A stretch of DNA of 64,000 nt from positions 1-64,000 of the forward strand of contig CALLKF010000070.1 of the NCBI GenBank assembly GCA_938008535.1, given 5' to 3'. Of the stretch, positions 54,213 through 63,763 are shown piece after piece. A program made the translations under genes and the position numbers. Position 1 is the stretch's first letter; each line of letters starts with the position of its first letter. Origin of the DNA: an uncultured Saprospirales bacterium. GTDB taxonomy: Bacteria > Bacteroidota > Bacteroidia > Chitinophagales > JADIYW01. The notes beneath the pieces were generated by a model. It ran no database searches, was not told where the DNA came from, and saw only the letters and a program-made list of their open reading frames with translations.

Positions 54213-55586
54213 TTATCTGAATAATAAATTATAGCATGCATCTGGTAATACACCTAATAAAATAATGAGTATAGAAATTAGTACTAAACCAATTTTATCT
54301 AACCATGATAATTCAATTTTTGCTGAATTAATTTCTTTGCCAGAAAAGATAGCAATGATTATTTTGAAGTAATAATACACACCAATTAACGATGCTAAAA
54401 TTGCAATTACTGCAATGAGTACGCTTTTATTTTGAATGGTATTTAACAACACAAAATATTTTGCAAAAAAACCAGCCATTGGTGGAATTCCAGCCATCGA
54501 TAACAATGCAATTGTCATTGTGCCTGCTAATAATGGATTTCGTTTTACCAAACCATTGAAAGCAGAAATGTCGTGATTGTCTAATTTAATAAGCACCCAA
54601 AATGCTGCCATGCTTGACAATGTATATGCTGTAAGATAATACCAAACCACATACGGTGTTGAAGGACTTAACATCGTATTTGCCAACAACACAAAACCTG
54701 CGTGTCCGATGCTTGAAAATGCCAACAAACGTTTGGTGTTAGATTGTGATGCAGCAATTACATTTCCGACAACAATAGTAAGCACAGAAATAATAATTAA
54801 AGTTGTAGTAAAAGTTGTAGCATCGAAAACTAATACTATAGAAAACAATCTATAGAAACCAGCTAATGCGCCTAATTTTACTATGGTTGACATATATGCA
54901 GTTACAACCGTTGGCGCACCTGTGTAAACATCTGGAGTCCAAAAATGAAATGGTACAGCAGAAACTTTAAATGCCATTGCAAATAAAATTAATAATAAAC
55001 CAATGGTGAGTAATTGTTTGCTGACACCTGCACCTAAAACACTTGACGATGCAATTTGAAGCGTGTTAAATGAACCAGTTCCACCGTAAACAAATGTGAT
55101 TCCAAGCAATAAAAATCCGCTTGCAAATGCGCCTAATAAAAAATATTTAAAAGCTGCTTCATTTGAGTACGTATTTCTTTTGTCGCTACCAGCTAATACA
55201 TATACTGGTATTGATAAAATTTCGACACCTAAAAACAACATAGACATATGTGTGTAAGAAGTTAAAAGAAATACACCAACCATAGAAAATAAAACCAAAG
55301 CAAAATGATCGGAAAGATTGGTTTCATCTTTAAAATAATTTTTTGCCATCACAAACCAAAAAATCGCCAAGACTGAAAGTAGTAGAGTGAATACTAATGG
55401 AATTTTATCTAACAATAACATGTTGAAGATATTTTCGTTGTTACCAGCCATAATATCATTCAAACAGAAAAATATATTCAAACACAAACCAGCAATGACT
55501 GCTGGAAAAATAATTTTTCTTGCATTTATCATTTCTGCTAACAAAGCAAAAATTCCTAAACTTGATAATAATAATAGTTCCTTCAT
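54213..55586 (-). CDS. nuoN: NADH-quinone oxidoreductase subunit N
   Basis: 457 residues with about 13 membrane helices. The antiporter-like core shows FLGVEILSIPVYVLAG, KYFLLGAFASGFLLLG, PFHFWTPDVYTGAPTVVTAYM (channel Pro/His/Asp set) and LLAFSSIGHAGFVLL. It is one of the three proton-pumping antiporter-like subunits of complex I. It lies 32 bases after nuoM in the operon. Confidence 0.96.
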   Translation of the reverse strand: MKELLLLSSLGIFALLAEMINARKIIFPAVIAGLCLNIFFCLNDIMAGNNENIFNMLLLDKIPLVFTLLLSVLAIFWFVMAKNYFKDETNLSDHFALVLFSMVGVFLLTSYTHMSMLFLGVEILSIPVYVLAGSDKRNTYSNEAAFKYFLLGAFASGFLLLGITFVYGGTGSFNTLQIASSSVLGAGVSKQLLTIGLLLILFAMAFKVSAVPFHFWTPDVYTGAPTVVTAYMSTIVKLGALAGFYRLFSIVLVFDATTFTTTLIIISVLTIVVGNVIAASQSNTKRLLAFSSIGHAGFVLLANTMLSPSTPYVVWYYLTAYTLSSMAAFWVLIKLDNHDISAFNGLVKRNPLLAGTMTIALLSMAGIPPMAGFFAKYFVLLNTIQNKSVLIAVIAILASLIGVYYYFKIIIAIFSGKEINSAKIELSWLDKIGLVLISILIILLGVLPDACYNLLFR

Positions 55587-55618
55587 CTTTTTATTTAAAC
55601 CTTCAACAGATTTCTTAT

Positions 55619-57097
55619 TTATTTTTTTACAACCATTGCTGTTACTTCATGCACATGATCGATTATTTGTTTGATTTGATTTTCTGAACCATCTAAAATA
55701 AGATTTGGAAATAAACCAAAAAAGATAATCAATCCAGCAAAACATGCTAATAGTATTTTTTCATTTACTGTAATCACACCAAACGATTCTGTTAATGCAT
55801 TGGTATCGCCATGCATAATATGTTGGTATGCGCGCAACATATACAACGCACCAAAAATCACCGTTAAGCCAGCAAACACTACAACTACTGTGTTGTATTG
55901 GAATAATCCGTGCAACAATAAAAATTCACCAACAAAGCCATTGGTTAAAGGCAATGCTACACTTCCTAATAAAATAATTAAAAACAAAACAGAAAACACA
56001 CGCGATACATTTCTGATACCACCTAACTTATGCATTTCATCTGTTTTCATTCTATTTGTAATAATATCACACACGAAGAATAATGCAACCACGTTAATTC
56101 CATGCGATAACATTTGATACATTGCGCCTTGTACACCTTGTAAATTCATGGTGAAAATTCCAGCAGCAATTAAACCAACGTGACCAATAGAAGAATACGC
56201 TAGCATGCGTTTGAAATTATGTTGTGTCAAAGCCATCAACGAACCATAAACCACACTTATCACACTTAAAATAATTACATATTTTGATGCTTGTTGCCAA
56301 CCTAATGGAACAACAGGAATTAACCAAATGATGAGTGCATAAGTTCCCATTTTCAACATGATTCCAGACAATAACATAGTGCCTTGTGTAGGTGCATTTA
56401 CGTAAGTATCAGGTTGCCAAGTGTGTAATGGAAAAATTGGAATTTTGATAGCAAACGCCAAATAAAATGCAATAAAAACAAACAGTTGTTCTTTCGCTGT
56501 GAGTAATGCGCCAGCTTTATAAAATGAATGAATATCGAACGAACGATTTTCGGTGTGTAACCAAACATAAATGATTGCCAATAACATGAATAAACTTCCA
56601 AATAATGTATAAACGAAAAATTTGAAGGTAATTTTTTGTCTGTTTTCGCCACCAAATACTAAACATATCAAATAGATTGGAATGAGTGCCAATTCCCAGA
56701 AAATATAGAACAACAATGCATCTTGCGCTAAAAAGACACCAACCAAAGCAGTTTGCATGATTAGCATTAATGATAAATATGCTTTGATATTTTTGATGTC
56801 TCTTTCAAAAGTTGACTGAATAATAAAAGGTACAATTAAGGTAGTAAGCAAAACTAATACGCTGTTGATACCATTAAGTTGAAGATGAAAATTTGCGTTT
56901 AGGTTTTGAATCCAAATAGTGTTCCAGTTGAAACATGCACACGTCGGATTTATTTGGTATTGATAAAACGCATAAAAGCCAACACACATTTCTGTAAGTG
57001 CTGCTACTAGCGCAATGTTTTTTGATTGTTTTTCACTAAACAATAATAGTATTGGAACAAACAAAACTGGTAATATGAGTAATAGTAATACTAACAT
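55619..57097 (-). CDS. nuoM: NADH-quinone oxidoreductase subunit M
   Basis: 492 residues with about 13 helices. Landmarks are LFYIFWELALIPIYLICLVFG (key Glu), FPLHTWQPDTYVNAPTQGTMLLSGIMLKMGTYAL (loop and Lys), MLAYSSIGHVGLIAAG and GFVGEFLLLHGL. It is a proton-translocating antiporter-like subunit. Its start follows the small ORF by three bases. Confidence 0.97.
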   Translation of the reverse strand: MLVLLLLILPVLFVPILLLFSEKQSKNIALVAALTEMCVGFYAFYQYQINPTCACFNWNTIWIQNLNANFHLQLNGINSVLVLLTTLIVPFIIQSTFERDIKNIKAYLSLMLIMQTALVGVFLAQDALLFYIFWELALIPIYLICLVFGGENRQKITFKFFVYTLFGSLFMLLAIIYVWLHTENRSFDIHSFYKAGALLTAKEQLFVFIAFYLAFAIKIPIFPLHTWQPDTYVNAPTQGTMLLSGIMLKMGTYALIIWLIPVVPLGWQQASKYVIILSVISVVYGSLMALTQHNFKRMLAYSSIGHVGLIAAGIFTMNLQGVQGAMYQMLSHGINVVALFFVCDIITNRMKTDEMHKLGGIRNVSRVFSVLFLIILLGSVALPLTNGFVGEFLLLHGLFQYNTVVVVFAGLTVIFGALYMLRAYQHIMHGDTNALTESFGVITVNEKILLACFAGLIIFFGLFPNLILDGSENQIKQIIDHVHEVTAMVVKK

Positions 57098-57100
57098 AAA

Positions 57101-57337
57101 TTAATGGAACAGACAGAATATTTTTTGAATAATGATGCTATACGAAAACTCAAATACATGTTGTATGGAGCTTGATAAAAATGATGAAATCTGCATATCG
57201 ATTTTACCGCTTAATGCCAATAAAACCAACTGAGCACCGCCAATAAATAAAGCAATTTTTTGCACATATTTTTGGTTGATTAAATGCAATGCAGGAATAC
57301 TAATCACTAACACTGTTAAACAAATTAAAACAATCAT
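57101..57337 (-). CDS. Small two-helix membrane protein between nuoL and nuoM
   Basis: 78 residues: helix 1 at 1-20 (IVLICLTVLVISIPALHLI), helix 2 at 27-47 (KIALFIGGAQLVLLALSG), then an amphipathic Ser/Phe-rich tail. Only three bases separate its ATG from the nuoL stop and three its stop from the nuoM ATG, as tight as true operon genes and unlikely for a chance ORF. It is not a standard nuo subunit and I recognise no family. It may be an accessory or assembly factor of complex I. Confidence 0.72.
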   Translation of the reverse strand: MIVLICLTVLVISIPALHLINQKYVQKIALFIGGAQLVLLALSGKIDMQISSFLSSSIQHVFEFSYSIIIQKIFCLFH

Positions 57338-57340
57338 ACT

Positions 57341-59242
57341 CTATATTTTTATAACGGTTATTAAAATTAAAGCTACAATACTAATGACCATCGCAATTAC
57401 ATAAAAACCTAAACTTCCTGTTTGAGTTAAACGCAATAACTGACTCCAATTAACAATGGAAGTTCCTATTAAATTTACCAATCCATCAATTCCACTTTTT
57501 TCTATAAACTGATACATGAGTACTGAAACTCTGTTTAATGGTTTTACGATAATTGCTTCGTAAATTTCATCGATATAATATTTATGGTACACAATTTCTT
57601 TTCCTAAAGACATTGGCGCATCATCTGATTTTGGAATTTGTTTTTTAGAAACAAAGAAAAATCTAGCTAAGAAAATCATGATTAAAATTAAAACCACAGT
57701 TGCAGCCATTAGAAGCATTTCTGTATTTAATTCCATTTTTCCTTCAGCTACTTTCACAGATGAAGACAAGAAATGATCTAACCAATGATGAATTCCTAAT
57801 TGATGACCTAAAGCGTGCGGAAAGCCAATAAAACCTGCTACTACTGACAAACCAGATAAAATCATTAATGGAATAGTCATGCTTTTTGGCGATTCGTGTA
57901 CATGATTTTTTACGATATCGTTTCCTCTAAATTCTCCAACAAATGTTAGAAAAAACAAACGGAACATATAGAAAGCAGTCATTAAAGAAACCAATAATGC
58001 TAATACGAATAAAACTTTGCTGTGTTCAAATATTTCAGCTAACATCTGATCTTTAGAAAAGAAACCTGCAAATGGTGGAATACCAGCAATCGCAATTGTT
58101 CCAATTAAAAAAGTAATAAAAGTAACTGGCATTTTTTTCTTCAAGCCACCCATATTTCTGATGTCTTGGTCACCGCTCATACCATGAATTACGCTACCAG
58201 CACCTAAGAATAATAATGCTTTAAAAAATGCGTGCGTTACTACGTGAAAAACACCAGCCGAAAATGCACCGCAACCTAATGCACAAAAAATTAATCCTAA
58301 TTGTGAAACGGTAGAATATGCCAACACTTTTTTAATATCATTTTGAAATAATGCAATCGTTGCAGCTAATAATGCAGTTGCAATTCCAATGATTGCTATG
58401 AATTGCATGGTAAATTCTGATAAAGAAAAGAGCACACTACAACGCGCAACCATATAAATACCTGCGGTTACCATCGTTGCTGCGTGTATCAATGCAGACA
58501 CTGGTGTTGGACCAGCCATTGCGTCTGGAAGCCAAGTAAACAAAGGTATTTGCGCTGATTTTCCCATCGCGCCAATGAACAATAAAACAGTGATCCATGT
58601 AATTAATTTGCCATCAATTACAACGGTTCCAATTTGTGCAAATACTTGATGATAGTTGATGCTGCCAAAAACACCAAATAATAAGATGATGCCTAAAATA
58701 AAACCTAAGTCGCCGATGCGATTCATGACGAATGCTTTTTTTGCAGCATCTGCGTAATTGATATTTTTAAACCAAAATCCAATTAATAAATAAGAACACA
58801 AACCAACGCCTTCCCAACCAACGAACATCAATAAGAAATTATCGCCTAATACTAATAACAACATGAAAAACACAAACAAATTCAAGTATGAGAAATATCG
58901 GTTATAATCTTTTTCGTCGTGCATGTAACCAGTTGAATATACATGAATCAAGAAACCAACACCTGTGATAACTAAAGTAAATAAGATAGAAAGTGAATCT
59001 ACCAAGAAAGAAAAATCTGCACGAAAATCACCAACATGAATCCATGAAAAAACTGGCACAATAACAGCATGATTATTTGACAACTGATTTATAAAAATCA
59101 ACACCGCTACAATGAACGAAGCCAAAATACTGCTTGGTGCTAAAAATGTAGTAATTGATTTTGACAAACTTTTTCCAAACAAAGCAATAACTATAAAGCT
59201 AAGCAAAGGAAAAAGTGGAATAAGATATACGAATTGTTGCAT
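57341..59242 (-). CDS. nuoL: NADH-quinone oxidoreductase subunit L
   Basis: 633 residues, the longest antiporter-like subunit, with the lateral amphipathic helix at the C-terminus. Conserved segments are LLMFVGWEGVGLCSYLLIGFW (Glu), PLFTWLPDAMAGPTPVSALIHAATMVTAGIYM, KKVLAYSTVSQLGLIFCALG and VFHVVTHAFFKALLFLGAGSVIHG. Its start is 55 bases after the OmpA-domain lipoprotein, a gap that contains the TGTCTGAA repeat. Confidence 0.97.
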   Translation of the reverse strand: MQQFVYLIPLFPLLSFIVIALFGKSLSKSITTFLAPSSILASFIVAVLIFINQLSNNHAVIVPVFSWIHVGDFRADFSFLVDSLSILFTLVITGVGFLIHVYSTGYMHDEKDYNRYFSYLNLFVFFMLLLVLGDNFLLMFVGWEGVGLCSYLLIGFWFKNINYADAAKKAFVMNRIGDLGFILGIILLFGVFGSINYHQVFAQIGTVVIDGKLITWITVLLFIGAMGKSAQIPLFTWLPDAMAGPTPVSALIHAATMVTAGIYMVARCSVLFSLSEFTMQFIAIIGIATALLAATIALFQNDIKKVLAYSTVSQLGLIFCALGCGAFSAGVFHVVTHAFFKALLFLGAGSVIHGMSGDQDIRNMGGLKKKMPVTFITFLIGTIAIAGIPPFAGFFSKDQMLAEIFEHSKVLFVLALLVSLMTAFYMFRLFFLTFVGEFRGNDIVKNHVHESPKSMTIPLMILSGLSVVAGFIGFPHALGHQLGIHHWLDHFLSSSVKVAEGKMELNTEMLLMAATVVLILIMIFLARFFFVSKKQIPKSDDAPMSLGKEIVYHKYYIDEIYEAIIVKPLNRVSVLMYQFIEKSGIDGLVNLIGTSIVNWSQLLRLTQTGSLGFYVIAMVISIVALILITVIKI

Positions 59243-59253
59243 GTTTTATTTTT

Positions 59254-59299
59254 TGTCTGAACCATGATTTATCTGATTAAATGATAATCATGATTTTTT
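59254..59299. repeat. TGTCTGAA dispersed intergenic repeat, copy 3
   Basis: TGTCTGAACCATGATTTATCT, then GATTAAATGATAATCATGA and T. CATGATT and AATCATG form a short inverted repeat. The last base or two enter the 3' end of the OmpA-domain gene. This is the best-preserved of three copies. Confidence 0.68.
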
Positions 59300-60188
59300 A
59301 TTTTTGTATTTCTAACAATTTAAAAAATTCATCCAATTTTGGCATAATAATAATTTCCGTTCTTCTGTTGATTGATTTATTTGCCTTTGTATCATTTGGT
59401 ACTTTCGCATTATACTCTGAACGACCACCTGCAATAATTCTGGATGGATCAACTGCGTAACTTTTTTGCAATGCACGCGCAATCGATGTTGCTCTTTTTA
59501 CACTCAAATCCCAATTGTCTAATACGCAACTGTTTGCGATTGGAACATTATCAGTGTTACCTTCAATCAATACATCAAACGTTTTATAATCATTTATAAC
59601 TTTCGCAATTTTTGACAACACATCACCTGCTTTTGCAGAAATATCTGAACTTCCAGATTTGTACAACATATTATCTGACAATGAAATTAACACCACACCT
59701 TTGTCCACTTTTACATTTACATCGGTATCATTTACATCAGACAAAGAACGTTTCAAATTCAACACCAATACTAAATTCAACGAATCTTTTGAGCGAATTT
59801 GTGAGTTTAGTAAAGAAATATCACGGCTTTGTGCATCAATAGTTTCCAATGATTTTTTAATACTTTCTGCACCTTCTTTGCTGATTACCGATAAATTAGA
59901 TAACTGGTCTAATAATTTTCCGTTGGCAGATTTCTGATATTCTACTTCTTTCAATAATTCTTCAATTTTAGCTTTTGCTTTTGCTAACTCAGCAGCTGTA
60001 GCATCGTATTCGCTTGATTTGGTACCAAATCTTTTTTCGCAATCTGCTAAATCAGATGTTAATTGACGAACGGTTTGTTCTAGTCTATCTTTATCTAATT
60101 GTGTTGCCTGAAATTTCTTTTTTGTAACGCATGATGATAGCACAGCTACCATTAATACATAAAAAAATATCTTTCTCATCATTACCAT
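59298..60188 (-). CDS. OmpA-domain lipoprotein inserted in the nuo operon
   Basis: About 296 residues. The lipobox is [14 protein letters not shown] (Cys about 20). A long coiled coil ([21 protein letters not shown] onward, residues 30-130) leads to an OmpA/MotB peptidoglycan-binding domain ([56 protein letters not shown]). It anchors to murein from the outer membrane. Its ATG overlaps the end of nuoK and nuoL follows, so it is cotranscribed with complex I. Two later in-frame ATG codons are possible starts. Confidence 0.92.
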   Translation of the reverse strand: MVMMRKIFFYVLMVAVLSSCVTKKKFQATQLDKDRLEQTVRQLTSDLADCEKRFGTKSSEYDATAAELAKAKAKIEELLKEVEYQKSANGKLLDQLSNLSVISKEGAESIKKSLETIDAQSRDISLLNSQIRSKDSLNLVLVLNLKRSLSDVNDTDVNVKVDKGVVLISLSDNMLYKSGSSDISAKAGDVLSKIAKVINDYKTFDVLIEGNTDNVPIANSCVLDNWDLSVKRATSIARALQKSYAVDPSRIIAGGRSEYNAKVPNDTKANKSINRRTEIIIMPKLDEFFKLLEIQK

Positions 60189-60505
60189 TTTAATTTGTTC
60201 AAATCATCAATATCGATCGATTTGGTATTTCTGTAAATCATCATCAAAATAGCTAAACCAACCGATACTTCGGCTGCTGCAACTACCATTATAAAAAACA
60301 CGAATACTTGTCCACCGCTATCGCCTAAATATCTTGAGAACGCAACCATTAATAAGTTTACTGCGTTCAACATTAGTTCTACACACATAAAAATAATGAT
60401 GGCATTTCTACGGAACAGAACACCTAATACGCCAATACTAAATAGTATTACGGTTAGATATATGTACCATTGAATCGGTATGTTTAATATTACGTCGTTG
60501 TTCAC
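60182..60505 (-). CDS. nuoK: NADH-quinone oxidoreductase subunit K
   Basis: 107 residues with three membrane helices. The signature [25 protein letters not shown] (conserved Glu in helix 2) and [19 protein letters not shown] (second Glu) is canonical. It forms part of the proton path beside NuoJ. One base separates it from nuoJ, and its last bases overlap the OmpA-domain gene. Confidence 0.97.
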   Translation of the reverse strand: MNNDVILNIPIQWYIYLTVILFSIGVLGVLFRRNAIIIFMCVELMLNAVNLLMVAFSRYLGDSGGQVFVFFIMVVAAAEVSVGLAILMMIYRNTKSIDIDDLNKLKW

Positions 60506-60506
60506 C

Positions 60507-61010
60507 TTAATTGATTTCTTTTTTACTTAAAAATACCGCACCAACCATGGCTGCTAAAAACAAAATACTCGAAACTTCAAACGGCAACATATATTCTCTG
60601 AATAATACTTTACCTAAGTTTTCAACCAAACCAATGTTTTCATTTTGCGCTGCTGGCAACATTCCTTTTTGTGCATTCGTCAATAAAGCAATTAAACACA
60701 ACATAAAAACACCTGCTGCAATAACGGCTGCAAATTTTGGAATATTCTTTTTATGCGGTTCAATTTCTTTATTTAAATTCAACATCATAATTACATATAA
60801 AAACAATACCATGATGGCTCCAGCATATACTATAATATGTACTGCAGCCAAGAACTGTGCATTCAATAATAAATAATGACCAGCCAAAGCAAAAAAAGTA
60901 ACGATTAAATACAATACGGAATGCACCGGATTTTTATCAATCACTACTAATATTGCGCTAAAAATAGCAACGAACGTTAAGAAGAAAAATATGTATTGTG
61001 TAATTGGCAT
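60507..61010 (-). CDS. nuoJ: NADH-quinone oxidoreductase subunit J
   Basis: 167 residues with five membrane helices. The core [33 protein letters not shown] with the pi-bulge helix segment is diagnostic. [18 protein letters not shown] ends the protein. It lies 36 bases after nuoI and one base before nuoK. Confidence 0.96.
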   Translation of the reverse strand: MPITQYIFFFLTFVAIFSAILVVIDKNPVHSVLYLIVTFFALAGHYLLLNAQFLAAVHIIVYAGAIMVLFLYVIMMLNLNKEIEPHKKNIPKFAAVIAAGVFMLCLIALLTNAQKGMLPAAQNENIGLVENLGKVLFREYMLPFEVSSILFLAAMVGAVFLSKKEIN

Positions 61011-61046
61011 TATTGATTTACTATTTGAGATTTCTGATTTAAAAAT

Positions 61047-61655
61047 TTAATGACTTTTTTCTTTTATTAAATTCTGTTTGTCTTTCCAGGTTTGATTGTG
61101 TGCTTTTGTTTTGTCTTTTTTAAATTCAGCTACTGCTTTCGTTTGTCTGTACGATAAATCGATTGGATGATTGATATCTTCTACCAATTTATCTTTACCG
61201 TAAATCATATCTTTTCGGTTACCTGAAACAGGAACAATTCTATCAGTTAAGAAGATGGCTTCTTTTGGACACGCTTCTTCGCACAAGCCGCAGAAAATGC
61301 AACGCAACATATTTATCTCGTAAATCGAAGCGTATTTTTCTTCACGATACAAATTTTCTTCGCCTTTTCTACGTTCTGCCGATTCCATCGTAATCGCTTC
61401 TGCTGGACAAGCTACTGCGCACAAACCACAAGCTGTACAACGTTCTGCGCCTTGCTCATCACGTTTTAAAACATGTTGTCCTCGATAGGTTTCTGCAATT
61501 TCGCGTTTTACCTCAGGATATCTTACCGTAGCACCTTTCTTGAAAAAATGTTTTAAGGTAATCGTCATACCTTGCGTGATGGCAGGTATGTATAGTTTTT
61601 CCATCAAAGACATTTCTTTTTTTACAACTACTTTTTTTCTGTCTGTTAATTGCAT
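61047..61655 (-). CDS. nuoI: NADH-quinone oxidoreductase subunit I (2x 4Fe-4S)
   Basis: 202 residues from the ATG at 61655, two bases after nuoH. The two ferredoxin motifs CTACGLCAVACPAEAI and CIFCGLCEEACPKEAI hold clusters N6a and N6b, which carry electrons toward the quinone site. The longer frame upstream of 61655 lies entirely inside nuoH in another frame, so I reject it. Confidence 0.97.
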   Translation of the reverse strand: MQLTDRKKVVVKKEMSLMEKLYIPAITQGMTITLKHFFKKGATVRYPEVKREIAETYRGQHVLKRDEQGAERCTACGLCAVACPAEAITMESAERRKGEENLYREEKYASIYEINMLRCIFCGLCEEACPKEAIFLTDRIVPVSGNRKDMIYGKDKLVEDINHPIDLSYRQTKAVAEFKKDKTKAHNQTWKDKQNLIKEKSH

Positions 61656-61657
61656 AC

Positions 61658-62707
61658 TTAAAAAATATTTGATAGATAATAAAAAATTTCGTGGCGCATC
61701 ATAATAACACCTGTAACCAAAATATTTAATATAGATAATGGAATTAATATTCTCCAACCTAAAAACATTAATTGATCGTATCTGAAACGTGGAATCGTCC
61801 AGCGGATCCACATATAAAAGAAGATGAAGAAGAATATTTTTCCGAAGAAAAATACCACTTGTAATAAGGATAATAAATTTCCGTCAAAGCCAAAATGAGA
61901 CTGGAATGGAATATTAAATCCACCAAAATATAAAGATGAAATGATAGCCGATGAAACAAACATATTGATATACTCAGCAAATAAATAAAAACCTAATTTC
62001 ATCGATGAATATTCTGTGTGATAACCACCCACTAATTCTGTTTCGCATTCCGGTAAATCAAACGGAGCGCGGTTGGTTTCTGCAAATGCACAAATTAAGA
62101 AGATTAAAAATCCTAATGGTTGATAAAAGATATTCCACAAACCATCACCTTGTTGTGCTACAATTTGTCCTAAACTTAGTGTGCCTGTTTTCATAATCAA
62201 TGCCACCAACGCCAAACCCATCGCAATTTCGTAGCTAATCATTTGTGAAGAAGCGCGCAACGCACCGAGCAATGAATATTTATTGTTGGAAGCCCAGCCG
62301 CCAATCATAATTCCATACACACCAAACGAAACTACCGCAAACACATACAACATACCAATATTGATATCCGTAATTTGCAATGGAAATGTTTGTCCGCCAA
62401 ATGTTAAATGGCCGCCCCAAGGAATTACCACACCAGACATTAATGCAGTTAGCATGGCTAAACTCGGTCCTAAAATGAATAAAAATTTACTGGAAACTGT
62501 TGGAATAATTTCTTCTTTCATAAACATCTTCACACCGTCGGCAATTGGCTGCAATATACCGAAAGGTCCTGCACGGTCTGGTCCGATTCTGTCTTGCATA
62601 AACGCTGCTACTTTTCGTTCTGCGTATGTTGAATAGGCAGCAATTCCTAATGAAATAAGGAATACTAAGAGAACTAAAATGGTTTTGTATATGATGAAAA
62701 TTAGCAT
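61658..62707 (-). CDS. nuoH: NADH-quinone oxidoreductase subunit H
   Basis: 349 residues with eight membrane helices. Landmarks are AERKVAAFMQDRIGPDRAGPFGILQPIADGVKMF, EIAMGLALVALIM, ETNRAPFDLPECETELVGGY and the late RWTIPRFRYDQLM. It joins the hydrophilic arm to the membrane arm at the quinone chamber. It lies 24 bases after nuoG and two before nuoI. Confidence 0.97.
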   Translation of the reverse strand: MLIFIIYKTILVLLVFLISLGIAAYSTYAERKVAAFMQDRIGPDRAGPFGILQPIADGVKMFMKEEIIPTVSSKFLFILGPSLAMLTALMSGVVIPWGGHLTFGGQTFPLQITDINIGMLYVFAVVSFGVYGIMIGGWASNNKYSLLGALRASSQMISYEIAMGLALVALIMKTGTLSLGQIVAQQGDGLWNIFYQPLGFLIFLICAFAETNRAPFDLPECETELVGGYHTEYSSMKLGFYLFAEYINMFVSSAIISSLYFGGFNIPFQSHFGFDGNLLSLLQVVFFFGKIFFFIFFYMWIRWTIPRFRYDQLMFLGWRILIPLSILNILVTGVIMMRHEIFYYLSNIF

Positions 62708-62731
62708 GTTCTTTTGTCCTTGATTTTCAAA

Positions 62732-63763
62732 TTAAACATTGTTCGGATCTAATGAACCGTGTCCCAATGTTGCTTTTTTACTTTTTAATGTTTCTACATC
62801 TGATTGCAATTCCAATCTCATCTTTTTCAAATCGGTATTATAATGATTTTGAGAAATAACCGAATTATGACTCACTTTACTTGGTCCTTCAATTTCCCAA
62901 TCTGCAACATATTTTTTATCAAAACGACATTCATTGCAGATAAATTCTTCCACTTCGCCCCAACGGTCTTTGCGAGCAGTAACGCGCAATACATCATCGC
63001 CTTTCATCCATAAACGTACTTTTCCATTGCATTTTTCGTGATTGCAATTTCTGTGTGCATCTACAGGTTTGGTAAACCACACACGGCTTTTGAAACGGAA
63101 AGTTTTATCGGTGAGTGCGCCAACCGGACAAACATCAATTACGTTTCCAGAAAAATCGTTGTCGATTGCTTTTTCTATATAAGTAGAAATTTCTGCGTGG
63201 TCGCCGCGATTGATGACACCGTGAACACGTCCATCTGTAATTTGCTCACATGTTTTTACGCATCTGTAGCAAAGAATACAGCGATTCATGTGTAGTTTTA
63301 TCTTGTCGCCAATATCAATTGGTTCAAATTCTCTTCGTTGAAATTCGTAGCGAGTGGCTTCTTTTCCGTTTTCATAACCTAAATCTTGCAAATGACACTC
63401 ACCTGCCTGGTCGCAGATTGGACAATCTAATGGATGATTGATTAATAAAAACTCGACTACACCAGCGCGTGCTTCTAATAAATCTGCAGAAGTTTTGTTG
63501 CGCACTACCATTCCGTCCATTACTGTTGTACGGCAACTTGGCACTGGTTTTGGCATTGGTCGCGGATCTTTTTCCGAACCTTGTTCTACTTTTACGATAC
63601 AAGTTCTGCAATAACCGCCAGTAGTTTTTAGTTTAGAATAAAAGCACATGGCTGGTGGTGCAATGTTGGTACCTTGCTGTTCATCAATCATTCGAGCAGC
63701 TTGCAAAATGGTAGTTCCGTCCGGAACTTCTATGGTGATATCGTCGATTGTTACTTTTGCCAT
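62732..63763 (-). CDS. nuoG: NADH-quinone oxidoreductase subunit G, short form
   Basis: 343 residues from the ATG at 63763 (MAKVTIDDITIEVPDG). The 2Fe-2S domain has CFYSKLKTTGGYCRTC, the His-containing 4Fe-4S motif is HPLDCPICDQAGECHLQD, and NRCILCYRCVKTC with VCPVGALTDK binds another cluster. The molybdopterin-like domain of long NuoG proteins is absent, as is usual in Bacteroidota. It is first in the leftward operon. The frame starting at 63778 overlaps the TAACTTTG box (63778-63785) and is rejected. Upstream to 64000 the spacer shows TAAATTTG with an ATG at 63989 that may begin a rightward gene. Confidence 0.95.
   Translation of the reverse strand: MAKVTIDDITIEVPDGTTILQAARMIDEQQGTNIAPPAMCFYSKLKTTGGYCRTCIVKVEQGSEKDPRPMPKPVPSCRTTVMDGMVVRNKTSADLLEARAGVVEFLLINHPLDCPICDQAGECHLQDLGYENGKEATRYEFQRREFEPIDIGDKIKLHMNRCILCYRCVKTCEQITDGRVHGVINRGDHAEISTYIEKAIDNDFSGNVIDVCPVGALTDKTFRFKSRVWFTKPVDAHRNCNHEKCNGKVRLWMKGDDVLRVTARKDRWGEVEEFICNECRFDKKYVADWEIEGPSKVSHNSVISQNHYNTDLKKMRLELQSDVETLKSKKATLGHGSLDPNNV

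Noticed and set aside
61656..61811. Longer start for nuoI
   Set aside because: The extension lies inside nuoH in another frame and has no NuoI homology; the ATG at 61655 directly follows nuoH.
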